A stretch of DNA of 64,000 nt from NCBI GenBank assembly GCA_001939145.1, contig LSRX01000661.1, forward strand, positions 300,095 to 364,094, read 5' to 3'. This DNA comes from Symbiodinium microadriaticum. Lineage: Eukaryota; Sar; Dinophyceae; Suessiales; Symbiodiniaceae. Below, piece by piece: positions 51,119-62,038 of this stretch. Position numbers and translations under genes: made by a program. The notes beneath the pieces were generated by a model. That model did no database searches. It saw nothing but the letters and a program-made list of their open reading frames with translations, and was not told where the DNA came from. The first letter of the stretch is position 1, and each line of letters opens with the position of its first letter.

Positions 51119-51730
51119 TTGGCTCCCAACACATTACATCAAGCCTTCAGCTGTAGTGGCACTGGACGAAGCTTCTTCACGTCGCAGCCGATACCAACAA
51201 CGAGCCTGGATGGTCATGATAGCCCGCAGGCGGTGCACCGCGGATCATGCAAGCTCCAGACGGACCGGAAGCTCCAGACAGACCGCAAGGTCAGTCGATC
51301 GGAGAGCTACAGCCAGCGCACACAACAACTCAATGTTCATGCATGCATTGGATGCCCGGCTGAGCCAGTCGCAGCTGCTGGTACGACTTCGATGGAAAAG
51401 GCACGTGGAACCCTCACGCCGCGACTCCAGCGGCTCTACCGGCATGTTTATCTGAGAGTGCTGATCTCATGGGGAGCAGCTGATGTGCCTCCGAAACCTC
51501 TCCCGTCCGATGCCTTTTTACAAAGCTCGCCCGATCAACTGGCCGAGTGCTTGGAAAGCCTGTCTCATAGGGGCTTCAAACACGCTGCTCCTACAGAGCC
51601 CGTAGCTTCGCAAGCAGCTCTTGGGCCAGCCTCCGTCACGTCCGTCTCCCTCTCAACTCCGAACACCCATCTCTGTGCATGCGCGCCAACTGGACAGGTT
51701 GTAGCAGGTCGAGGCTGTGAAACGATGTGA
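51119..51730 (+). CDS. Plus-strand ORF of doubtful status
   Basis: 203 open codons, opening at a TTG. Contains a short internal duplication (KLQTDRKLQTDRK). The best protein-like part is SDAFLQSSPDQLAECLESLS. The first ATG in frame is well downstream. It may be an exon or chance. Confidence 0.3.
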   Translation: MAPNTLHQAFSCSGTGRSFFTSQPIPTTSLDGHDSPQAVHRGSCKLQTDRKLQTDRKVSRSESYSQRTQQLNVHACIGCPAEPVAAAGTTSMEKARGTLTPRLQRLYRHVYLRVLISWGAADVPPKPLPSDAFLQSSPDQLAECLESLSHRGFKHAAPTEPVASQAALGPASVTSVSLSTPNTHLCACAPTGQVVAGRGCETM

Positions 51731-51734
51731 AAGG

Positions 51735-52380
51735 AGGGCTGCCAGGCAGAGAAGCTATGTCAGCCACAGCTTTCTAAGTACATGGGACAAACAACCTCCC
51801 TATGCTTCGCACAGCTTCTCCAGTCTGAAACTATCCGCAACTCAAGAGAGATAAAGACGATGCCGCCGCAAGCGCCCCGATTGTGAACGAGGCAACAGTG
51901 CGAGGCCTCGTACATGGCGCACATGGCGAAGCCTTTTGCACCGTGTCCGACCCTGGGAGCGCTGCCAAGGCAGGCATTTACTTGGTCTTCTCAGGAGCTT
52001 CGTAACTGCTAGGGCCTGGGCCGCCTGGGCCGCCTAGGCCTCCGAGCCACCGGAGCCCAGGCTGGCAATGCAGCGCCCAAGAGAGACAGCACAAGCTGCT
52101 CTCTGCGAGTTGCACATCATGGACATGAGGACACTGGGTTCCGAGAGCCTGGATCCCCGGATGTCGTGCCCTGATGTCCACCGATGGAGTGTTGTGTTGG
52201 GCCACGACTGTGTCGGCTTCTCGGCTGGCTCGGTGAAAAGGTATAAGCAGTTGGAAGCAATCTACCTTTCTGAACTACTGCTGAGCTTGAAGGCTTGCGT
52301 ATGGTCTACTTCGTCTTGACAGATTTCCGGCCGCGAAGCTAGCAATCAGGCGATGCTCCAGACGCTTCGGCTCTTGCAGT
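51735..52380. other. No supported gene
   Basis: Short frames only. GGGCCGCCTGGGCCGCC words near 52015-52035. Confidence 0.4.
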
Positions 52381-53047
52381 CTCCAATCGCGCCAGCGGCA
52401 CAGGGGAACCTTTGCGCGTGAGATGTGAAATACGGAAGCAGTGCCAAAAGATCTGCTTTCAAACTAGCCAGCACTTGGCATTGTGGCAATTTCTTCTCAC
52501 GACTTTACACCTCGAACCCGGAGCACTGGAACAAGTTTCTGCGGAAGTGTAGCTGAAGATATTGATTATCGGATTATCGGCTGGACAGCCCACGGAAGCC
52601 ATCCAATCGCACAAGCCGCACAGGGGAACCTTTGCGCGTGAGATGTGAAATACGGAAGCAGTGCCAAAAGATCTGCTTTCAAACTAGCCAGCACTTGGCA
52701 TTGTGGCAATTTCTTCTCACGACTTTACACCTCGAACCCGGAGCACTGGAACAAGTTTCTGCGGAAGTGTAGCTGAAGATATTGATTATCGGATTATCGG
52801 CTGGACAGCCCACGGAAGCCATCCAATCGCACAAGCCGCACAGGGGAACCTTTGCGCGTGAGATGTGAAATACGGAAGCAGTGCCAAAAGATCTGCTTTC
52901 AAACTAGCCAGCACTTGGCATTGTTGCAATTTCTTCTCACGACTTTACACCTCGAACCCGGAGCACTGGAACAAGTTTCTGCGGAAGTGTAGCTGGAGAT
53001 ATTGATTATCGGATTATCGGCTGGTCTTCCCGACAGCCCACGGAAGC
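52381..53047 (+). repeat. Three-copy tandem repeat, 220-bp unit
   Basis: CAGGGGAACCTTTGCGCGTG occurs at 52401, 52621 and 52841, exactly 220 bp apart. Copies are almost identical; the third differs at a few sites (TTGTTGCAAT for TTGTGGCAAT, GCTGGAG for GCTGAAG). Each ends in the doublet ATTATCGGATTATCGG. No open frame runs through the unit. Confidence 0.97.
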
Positions 53048-53576
53048 CAGTTCATAGACGCCCCAGTTTTCGTGCCATTGCCCAGGCCAGGAATTCTCAT
53101 GAATTCATCACCAGCCAGGACATAAAATCCACCAAATATGCCGGGCACCCGCTTGCCGGGGAGCTCCCAGATAACGAAAGGGTCACTCAACTGAAGATGT
53201 GACTGGCACTGTGACTGGCACAGCTGGGCTTGTCAACATAAGGCTTTTACATCGAGCCCTGGACCTGCACACGAAGCTGGTCCAAAGCCGGTGGGAGCTC
53301 AAGTTCTGAAAAAACAGAGCCACCGTGGACACTGTTGCGCTGCACTCCACGTCTGCAGCCATGAGAGCACGAGAGTGCACAGCCAAACGTGCTTCTGACT
53401 TCAATGTCAAGTAGCATGCGGTACAAGCAAGGCGGGAGTCGAGTCATGTGCGAGCTGGGCGCGCTTTGATGGTGTCGGGCTCTGTTGCGCGAGACTCAGA
53501 CTCGCCTCAACCTTGGCCCACACGCACGGAGGTCACTTCGGCGACCTTCGGCCTTGCGAGGCTATAGCCTGCCATC

Positions 53577-53774
53577 ATGCCGTTCACAGACGGCAATCGA
53601 AGCTATGTGTGGCTGGCAGCCTTCGGCGAGACCGAGACAGAAAGTCTCATGCAGCAAAGCGATGCGGCATCACAGGCCCCCGAATCTGCAACGAATGACT
53701 CTCAAGCGTTTGGCTTTTCAGTACGCATGCTACACACGACATATTACGTCAAACTTCATGCTCTTTGTGCATAG
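53577..53774 (+). CDS. Hypothetical small ORF
   Basis: ATG at 53577, 65 codons: MPFTDGNRSYVWLAAFGETE, acidic and Ser-rich after that. Plausible first exon. No family. Confidence 0.35.
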   Translation: MPFTDGNRSYVWLAAFGETETESLMQQSDAASQAPESATNDSQAFGFSVRMLHTTYYVKLHALCA

Positions 53775-53872
53775 GCAACTGGCTGTTGACGAGAACTTCA
53801 TCGGGCTCCAAGGCCGCTTGCTTCACTTTGCTGCATGCGGATGGTGATTTAAATTGACGTCTGAGCTTCAAT

Positions 53873-54391
53873 ATGTTTCAATATTCTACCACGCTTCCGG
53901 TAGCAGAGGGAGCTGCATGTAGTCGTCCAAGCAAGGGAACTTGTGCTGCATGTCGCTGGATGCAGTCTCTTCGTGCGCCTCGTCTTCCTAACAGCTCTTC
54001 ATCTTGGGATTGCAGTGCTACACCCCAGCGCATGCTGCAGACCCACAGAAGCAAGCAGGGTCGCAGCATCCAGGCCGAGCTTGCCTCAGAGCTGAGCAAG
54101 CATAGCGCAGGAGCTTGCCAGGTACAGCCCCGTCGACAGAGGCGCTGCTCCAAAGCTGCTAGAAAAATCGGAAGTATCCACCTGACCGAGGTTAGCAATA
54201 GCACAAACAACGACAGCATGATGGAGGTCACGCAAAGGCAGAGGCGGGGCTCCCCTGTACCTCCAAAAAGGACCGACGAGTTGGACGTCGCAATGGATAA
54301 GCCACGCACCCTGAACCACATTAGACTTCATAGCCAGGCAGGGAGCTGGCAAGCAGTGCATCTCGAAAAGCCGGGTTCGGTCTCTCGGTGA
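53873..54391 (+). CDS. Hypothetical ORF, 172 codons
   Basis: ATG at 53873. Basic and Ser/Gln-rich (SKQGRSIQAELASELSKHSA, VSNSTNNDSMMEVTQRQRRG). No domain. The minus strand is open with a hydrophobic product, so strand and reality are uncertain. Confidence 0.3.
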   Translation: MFQYSTTLPVAEGAACSRPSKGTCAACRWMQSLRAPRLPNSSSSWDCSATPQRMLQTHRSKQGRSIQAELASELSKHSAGACQVQPRRQRRCSKAARKIGSIHLTEVSNSTNNDSMMEVTQRQRRGSPVPPKRTDELDVAMDKPRTLNHIRLHSQAGSWQAVHLEKPGSVSR

Positions 54392-54889
54392 GACAACAGA
54401 CGGTTTTTTTTGGCTAAAGCCTCGCAGCAACGCCTCCTGCAGACGAGCTCGAGTGTGTCTCAGTGGCAGCGCCTTGCGTTTCGGGGGGGGCAGGTAGCCG
54501 GATTCTCGGCACCAGGGACTAGCAAGGGACTATCACACGATTGCAGAATTCCCAAAGAAAAATCAATCCAGGGAAAGAGCGACGCTGTTTCTAACTTTAG
54601 CGGTGCCCAGTGCCGGTGGAGGCTGCACTAGGCAGCAAGCATACCACACTGCCGCCTAGCAGAACACTGCGAAGATTCCCAAAAGACAGCTGCTCAATGA
54701 GACGACGACATGACATACCTGATGTAATGCCTCTGAAACATGAGTGGCCGTTTTCCACCCATGCAAGCGTACCTGCCACATGCGTGGGACCTGCTTCCAG
54801 CGCGCTCAAATCGTCTTCCAAGCTTGTCACGTGACAGACCGAGCCACATCCGCACTGCCCAGAATGCAATAGGACACTTCTGGACGACA

Positions 54890-55085
54890 TGCTGCACAGG
54901 CATGGATGGACGGCTGCCCTGGCTCAATCTTGTCACCAGATCTCGATGATTCAAGAGACGCAAGAACCCGGCACAATCGCACGCATCGTAGCACATCGAA
55001 GCGAGACTCTGCAAGGCTCGCGAACGCAAAGCTCTTCAATTGCTCCACACGCAGACCTTGAACTCCATAAGCAACCCTGGCACCT
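54890..55085 (-). pseudogene. Older relative of the duplicated segment
   Basis: The minus-strand frame EQLKSFAFASLAESRFDVLR resembles the frame in the two younger copies at about 55960-56150 and 57615-57810 (SFVCSSFAESRVDALRC...). Conservation at the protein level suggests a coding ancestor. Nucleotide similarity is only partial. Confidence 0.4.
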
Positions 55086-55287
55086 CCCTTGAGTTGCCTC
55101 ACGCCGAGACCCCCGGCGCATCCTAACATCCTCTGATTGTATTTGGATTCAGATCTAGACATTCTGCGTCTCTGCTGCGCTAGATCAAGCGCCCGGGACT
55201 GGCATGACAGTCTTTCCAGGAACAATACATTCGTTGTCTCTCTTATCACTGATCACTCGCAGGCAATCAAGGACTATCAAAGGATTG

Positions 55288-56274
55288 GCTGGAATCTCTT
55301 CTGGAATGTCCGCTCTTATGGGGCCGTGAAACCCTCGCAAAGGACATCACGGGCAGCACGTGAGCACCCAGTTGGGCGTGGCTTGAAAATGCGGTTTGTC
55401 GCACGGACCGCCACCCACCCTTCATTCCGTTACTGAACCCCGGTCGGTCGCGTCAGCTTTGCGACTAGTCTTCATCAGAAACAGCTCTTGATACAAATTT
55501 TGTCAGGCGGCGGGGCGCCCCGGGGCCTACTACAAGCCCTGAGACTTTCAGCTGCAGGCCCATGGCCTCACCCAGACGCCTCCGTGCAGCGAGAATGGCC
55601 AGACAAGGTCAAACAAATGAGCCCTACTTTACACTTCAGGATTGACCCTTCAGCAGCATGGCGGCTACAAGCAAAGCAACAAATGCATGAAAGCCCTTCC
55701 GATTGTACCTTGCCCAGGATCGGATGCCCAAGTCACCAGTGCATCTTTGACAGTTGCCTCACCCATCCACATGACAGCCGAAGCCCTCCAGTAAGAATCG
55801 AGAGAAGCAGAAAGCATCCAGGCTTGCAAGTCTCTGAACGGGCCGGCCGATGAGACGAAAAGTTTGCAGGCTTTGCTCTGCCACACGCCGAGTTCAAGGC
55901 GTTCTCCAAGCTTAGAATGTGATCAGAATACAGAGACACATCCGCACTTTGCGGGATGGATTAGGACTCTTCGTACGGCATGGTGCAGGGGAGGCATGTA
56001 CGAGTATGGACCAAAGGCCTGCCTTCACCGTGTCTGTTACACCAGATCTCGGCGTCTCTTCAAGAAGCCAGCACAGCGATTGCAGGCAGCGTAGTGCATC
56101 CACGCGAGACTCTGCAAAGCTTGAGCAAACGAAGCTCGTCAAGTGTCCCACAGACACTTACGACCCTGAACATCATGAATGGACCTGCTGAATCCCAGCA
56201 TGCAACAGAAAGGTTTTAATTTCACGGAAGATCCAAGACATGGCACGGTCTGCGGCATTGAGTCAAGCGCCAGG
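55288..56274. repeat. Segmental duplication, copy 1
   Basis: About 987 bp, nearly identical to 56946-57974 in the same orientation, starting at GCTGGAATCTCTTCTGG and ending at GCGCCAGG. Only about five substitutions were noticed. It lacks a 42-bp block present in copy 2. Confidence 0.95.
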
Positions 56275-56397
56275 ATGCATTGGGGCAAGCAGCCAAGGAG
56301 CTCTGATCGCGCCATGAAGGACTATTCGCGGATTGCAGAATTACACGACAGAGAACGGTCCACCGGGACAGCAACAATTCTGCTAAAGGTTGTGCCC

Positions 56398-56607
56398 TCA
56401 GCCAGTTCGTGACGAGGACACGCGGAAGTTGCCCGGTTCTTCTGGGTAGGTGCATGAGAAGTGGTGCCGGTTTCTGACGTTCACAAATGCTCTCTGTCGA
56501 TTCCGGTAAACCGAAGCCACCAGCCACAACACATTGAATATATCTGGACGTTGGCTGATGTCACCAGTGGCCAACATGTGTTGCTTCAAAACGCGTGTTT
56601 GGAACAC
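56398..56607 (-). CDS. Hypothetical exon between the two duplicated copies
   Basis: The frame reads QHMLATGDISQRPDIFNVLW and RNRQRAFVNVRNRHHFSCTY, good protein composition, ending at 56398. Unique to this interval. No family. Confidence 0.45.
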   Translation of the reverse strand: MFQTRVLKQHMLATGDISQRPDIFNVLWLVASVYRNRQRAFVNVRNRHHFSCTYPEEPGNFRVSSSRTG

Positions 56608-56945
56608 GACTTGAATCCGTGAAGGGTATCCCAGAAAGCGCGCCTAACTGCCCAGGCGTGTAGTCAAAATATTTATCTGATGGTTGTGCACGTCACAAGC
56701 AACAACCCTCGCCTAGGTTCGGCCTGGAACCTACAGTGCCGTCTGCCACAAACAGACGCTGTTCTTGACTGGAAGACGTGTGTGTCGCAGTCGCACAATG
56801 CAGGGGGGTATGGATCGTGAAGGGTGCGCTTACGGACTGAAACTACGTCCGCTCATCGTCCCTTCCAGCTTTCCTGGCACTACTTACTTGATGCCGCGAC
56901 ATGAGGTCTGTTGGGAGGAGGCAACACAATACATCGCCCAAGCGT

Positions 56946-57974
56946 GCTGGAATCTCTTCTGGAATGTCCGCTCTTATGGGGCCGTGAAACCCTCGCAAAG
57001 GACATCACGGGCAGCACGTGAGCACCCAGTTGGGCGTGGCTTGAAAATGCGGTTTGTCGCACGGACCGCCACCCACCCTTCATTCCGTTACTGAACCCCG
57101 GTCGGTCGCGTCAGCTTTGCGACTAGTCTTCATCAGAAACAGCTCTTGATACAAATTTTGTCAGGCGGCGGGGCGCCCCGGGGCCTACTACAAGCCCTGA
57201 GACTTTCAGCTGCAGGCCCATGGCCTCACCCAGACGCCTCCGTGCAGCGAGAATGGCCAGACAAGGTCAAACAGATGAGCCCTACTTTACACTTCAGGAT
57301 TGACCCTTCAGCAGCATGGCGGCTACAAGCAAAGCAACAAATGCATGAAAGCCCTTCCGATTGTACCTTGCCCAGGATGGGATGCCCAAGTCACCAGTGC
57401 ATCTTTGACAGTTGCCTCACCCATCCACATGACAGCCGAAGCCCTCCAGTAAGAATCGAGAGAAGCAGAAAGCATCCAGGCTTGCAAGTCTCTGAACGGG
57501 CCGGCCGATGAGACGAAAAGTTTGCAGGCTTTGCTCTGCCACACGCCGAGTTCAAGGCGTTCTCCAAGCTTAGAATGTGATCAGAATACAGAGACACATC
57601 CGCACTTTGCGGGATGGATTAGGACTCTTCGTACGGCATGGTGCAGGGGAGGCATGTACGAGTATGGACCAAAGGCCTGCCTTCACCGTGTCTGTTACAC
57701 CAGATCTCGGCGTCTCTTCAAGAAGCCAGCACAGCGATTGCAGGCAGCGTAGTGCATCCACGCGAGACTCTGCAAAGCTTGAGCAAACGAAGCTCGTCAA
57801 GTGTCCCACAGACACTTACGACCCTGAACATCATGAACTCCACGTGCGGCAACGGAATTTCCCTTCAGATACCTTGCACTGGACCTGGTGAATCCCAGCA
57901 TGCAACAGAAAGGTTTTAATTTCACGGAAGATCCAAGACATGGCGCGGTCTGCGGCATTGAGTCAAGCGCCAGG
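56946..57974. repeat. Segmental duplication, copy 2
   Basis: Second copy, offset 1,658 bp up to about 57838 and 1,700 bp after it, because of a 42-bp insertion (starting CTCCACGTGCGGCAACGG) following CATCATGAA. The flanks diverge abruptly at both ends. Confidence 0.95.
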
Positions 57975-58397
57975 GCTTAGATCCAGCCTGTTAGTCGATT
58001 TAGAATCGAATGCTGTGGCTGCACCCACTATGCTCGTAGTTGGTATCAAGCACAGTGTCGCAGATTTCTGAGCCCATTGGAGACGAGGTAAAGCAAAGGA
58101 GATCCATGCATGGGGCACACTTCTACGCAGGGACACAGCGCGCAAGGACACGGCAACGCACCAAAAGCAAGAAGAGGCTCGGACAGGCCTGGCGCCTGGC
58201 AGTCTGAAGCGGGTCGCCAGCCGCGACACCAGAATTTTGTCCGGCAGGGCAACATGGCCTTCTTGAAAGAGCTGCTCGCCGGAACAGCACAAAACCCGCA
58301 CACTTTGCCACAAGTGTTCCTCCTGGAACTTGTGCCGCCGGGGGCACATGGGCTCGAATCTATAGCTTCGAAGCTTCGGCCTGTCTTCTTCGGGCAT
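57963..58397 (-). CDS. Hypothetical ORF, 144 codons
   Basis: ATG at 58395-58397: MPEEDRPKLRSYRFEPMCPR, then FQEEHLWQSVRVLCCSGEQL. A CxxH/CC pattern is present but no complete metal site. It runs to the edge of the duplication. The plus strand (58110-58403) is also protein-like near its end (MAFLKELLAGTAQNPHTLPQ). Confidence 0.35.
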   Translation of the reverse strand: MPEEDRPKLRSYRFEPMCPRRHKFQEEHLWQSVRVLCCSGEQLFQEGHVALPDKILVSRLATRFRLPGARPVRASSCFWCVAVSLRAVSLRRSVPHAWISFALPRLQWAQKSATLCLIPTTSIVGAATAFDSKSTNRLDLSPGA

Positions 58398-58399
58398 CT

Positions 58400-59915
58400 T
58401 TAGATTCCACGCCTTGCTTTGCTAGCACAGCTCAAGCAGTTCCTTGCGCATGTGGAGGATGGGGAGACTGGGTCGGCTGGTCTGTGTGGCACTGTGTGGT
58501 GAAGGACAGGCCTATCACGAGAGCTGCCGAGCACATGGCATGTCCAGACAGCTCCGCTCGGCATCGGAGAGCTGCATGCACCCAAGTGCGGGCCCCCAGA
58601 ACTTGATCTGCCAAGTCTGCCACGAGACGAAGGAACCACACCCCCTTCTCAAAAGATGTTGCTGGGAACAGACAAGATTTTCGCAATCTCCAGGCACTGA
58701 CCTCGTGACACTGGCGGCATGAGCAGCTCAGGCACAACGTGCGCACGAGGGAACATTGCATGTCCATGCACACTTAGTTGTGAATTGCGCGCAAGTCTCG
58801 CACCCTTCTTAATTGACGACTTCTGGCATGCCATGATCATGTTGAAGCACAAATTTTGGATTCTCTCTGCCGGACTGTGGACCAAAGGTAGCACCCAGAC
58901 ATCTCTTGAAGACAGACAGCAACCCAAAAGGCCCGCAGTTTTTGATCATGGCGTCGGATGCCGCGCCCCTCTAAGATTCTCGCTTCTGCTTACCGCGCGA
59001 GCCAACCTGTCGGGCAGAGAAGTTGCCTTATGCTTTATGGTGTCTAGATTCCACATTCGTTACATAGCTTTTATTCCACACCTCGCCCAAAACTTGCGTC
59101 TGAGCCAGGAACCCCGAAGTCACTACTTCTGCATGGTGTGTCGGCCGGGCACTGGACACATGTTCACTGGCACAAGAAAGTCATTATGGAGCAATTTCAG
59201 CAAACATGTGGAAATTTCCATGTATAGATCCAACCAGTGAATGAATGCCGAAATTCCGTGCTAGCAGAATCATTCTTTGGTGTAGTCTAGAACGAACCAA
59301 TTTGAGAACTCTTTGTGCGGGTGCAAGATATGGCGCCTGTGGACCACAGCGGAAGCGCAAAGCTAGAAAGATCGCGCTCCGGACGGAACAAGAATTCCTT
59401 GGTCAGAGGCCGGGGATTTCAGGTAGGGGAGGGCGAGTTTGTATGATAACTCCGAAGCAGAAGAAAATTTGAAGCGAAAGCAAAAGAATGCAGACATCAC
59501 ACGCCTCCTCAGTTAGTTTGTGAGTTTGTGTGATGTTCGCCTGGACTCAGATTTCACCCAGGACGAAGCAAACACATGGCTCCATTTATGGGATGCAAAC
59601 TGCAGCAACTGTTCAACTTTGGGCCCAGGGCTGTCTCAAGCATTCACTGCGGCTCTGGCGATTCTGTATCTTAATGAGAGCGTTCCAAACAGCCATGGTT
59701 CCCAATGCCGAGGCCTAGGCCAAGAAATCAAGGGCCCCATGGTGCCCACAAAGACGATGCTGCTGTGGAAGTGGAGTGTGGATTTGCATCTTTGCAGATC
59801 TTTGCATCTTGCATCTTGCCAGCAGTCCCACAGTCAGCCTTGGCTGCAGCTGAGCGCAGGACCAACATGGGACTCCTTTTTAAAGATCGGGAGTCTACCA
59901 GTGCTGTAGCAGCAA
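58400..59915. other. No firm gene
   Basis: Competing short frames. A minus-strand tail (about 58649-58760, MPPVSRGQCLEIAKILSVPS) and a plus-strand frame at 58719-59240 are weak candidates. Confidence 0.3.
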
Positions 59916-59919
59916 AGAT

Positions 59920-60318
59920 CTAGCGAGACAGCAGAACAGGCGGAGCGAGTTGAAAAGGGTAGGCGATGGTCAGCAAGCGCCCTCTCGTCCAGCTCGGGCC
60001 GCCCTTCACAGGGTCTCGGATCGGAAACTGGCTCAGCGGGGAAGGACGGCTGCAAATGTGAGCTCTCTTGCAGAGCTGGGGAGCGGGTCTAGTGAAGTCT
60101 GCTTGTTTCGCCCCAAAGCAAAGATGCATAATCGCTGCGATGCTCATGTCACAGCCGTCTTGCAGGATTCTAGCCGCCCGGGTGCCTCCCTGACGTCGAC
60201 AGCCGATCCTTCCTCCTATGGCTCTCAGCAAAGCCGCAAAAAGCTGCTTCAAAGCCGGCAGAGCCAAATTGGCTGTCTCTGTGGGAGCTTTCGACAGCCA
60301 CCTCAACAGCTGCACCAC
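59920..60318 (-). CDS. Hypothetical exon
   Basis: The frame opens at a GTG, so this is an exon, not a start: VQLLRWLSKAPTETANLALP then ALKQLFAALLRAIGGRIGC, a convincing helix pair. The second half is weaker. No family. Confidence 0.35.
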   Translation of the reverse strand: MVQLLRWLSKAPTETANLALPALKQLFAALLRAIGGRIGCRRQGGTRAARILQDGCDMSIAAIMHLCFGAKQADFTRPAPQLCKRAHICSRPSPLSQFPIRDPVKGGPSWTRGRLLTIAYPFQLAPPVLLSR

Positions 60319-60619
60319 AGGACTCGATTACAAGGGAAGGCCAGGAAACCTCCCGTGGCATTCCGGATCAAATGCTTGACACAGGCACATCCGCAAGCAT
60401 GGCCGGCACGGGATCGTCGCCATGCATGCCCCAAGGCTTGCTTTTGAACCAGGTCTGCCCGAAGCACGTTCGACGTGAAGGTTGCTTTCCTCCCAACACC
60501 ACACCTATTGCCCACCTTCCTGCCACGCCGCTCGAGCGGCTAGCAGAGGTGGCGGGTTCGCGCTCTTCGCCGCAAGGATTTCCAACGTGCCTGCACTCTC
60601 CCAACCTCGCCTAGAGGAC

Positions 60620-61620
60620 TAGCTCAAAAAGGGGATTGTCTTCACGCTGGAAGGCATATCCCGCAGGCAAAACGACTTGAGGATGTGGCCCTCGGGGCCC
60701 TGCGCTTGTCAGGACGTGCGCGGAGACATGGCCTTGCGATGTCCTTGGAATCGCCAGCAGGGCCTCATGGCTAAGAAGATCTGCGGCAAGCGGGGATGCG
60801 CAGCGCGGAAAGCCGTGCTGTGCTTCTCACCGCAATGTCAGGCCCGGACCCAGAGGCCCTATGCACACGGCCCTACACCAAAGGCCGACCCCTAGTTTGT
60901 CCCCTATCGCCGCAAACCTCGGCCGACCCACTGGGGCCCTACTTACGGCCACTTTGCTTCTCGCGGGTCGAGGGCTCGCCTGGAAGCGCAGCCTCAGCGA
61001 CATCGCGCAGCTGGGTGGCGCACTGCATATCCTGGCGCCCTCATCGCCGCGCTGCTGGCCCGAATTCGCTTGCCCGATCACGCCGGCGACGTTCCAAGTT
61101 CAGCACAGCCTGCCGAAATTGCAACGGAAGCACTTGGGTGGTTAAGGGAATGATCATGATGCAGAGAGCGTTTTTGTCGGCATTGTGGGTTCAAACCTCA
61201 AGGGCCTCATAGAAACACGCGTGCACGAGCATTGTGCATCTCAGGAGTTTGTGGCACCGTGCTTGCATTGCTGGGAATCTTCAGAGGCCCCAATCGGGAA
61301 GCACGAGCGCCGTCACGTTCAGTTTCCGAGAAGATGCGAAAAGATAGGGAAGGAAAAAACGGGGGATAAGAGCTTCAGAGACAGAGCATCCGCTTGGAGC
61401 TCAAGTCGGCAGCAACGCATTGCAGCATATCTTATCTTTCGCCATGTACAAACTCTTCAAAGTGTCGTGGGCATCAGGGCCCTAGAGCCTGAGAGGGTCC
61501 GACGTAGAGACTGTGCACAAGCTCAGCGGCGATTTAGTTTAATTTGTTCGACGACTTCATTCATGTTGGATGGCGGGCTGAAGATGGGGCTCCCACATGT
61601 GGCGGTTCATCTCAGATTTT
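60620..61620. other. No supported gene
   Basis: Frames on both strands are Arg/Ser/Pro-rich without domains. Confidence 0.4.
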
Positions 61621-62038
61621 AGGGGTGGTAATTGTGGATGTTTGCGTTTCGTAGTCAAGAAACGTGCAGGGATGCAAGTGCTTTGCAAGCACGTGCCCAA
61701 AGCCCCAACATGTCGAACGATAACATCGAAATAAAGGCCCTTCCCAATGGTCTACGCAAGCCCAACCCGACTTACTCATGGCTTCTACATTCATGCACCA
61801 ATTACGGCGCCAATTTCCTGCGCCCGTTCCTGCAGGGATTTAAAACGTTTATTGGACAAGTTGGGCACCCGACTGAAGCCAAAACGGTACGACGAAGCGA
61901 GGACCCTTCTTTTTGGATGGAAGGAAGCGCATCGCGCCGGGTCCGTCGCATTCGCCAGTTCAGGGCTGTACGGCGCCGGGGACGCATTCTGCTTCCCGCC
62001 TGGCGCTCCCCTCACCCAACCAGCGCCGGCAGCCCCCC
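61621..62038 (-). other. Probable 3' region of the retroelement
   Basis: GC-rich sequence continues past the RNase H stop to about 61850 and then drops to ordinary composition. The element edge is not defined; no terminal repeat is visible inside the window. Confidence 0.35.

Noticed and set aside
52381..53047. CRISPR-like array
   Set aside because: The copies are adjacent 220-bp units with no unique spacers, in a eukaryotic context.
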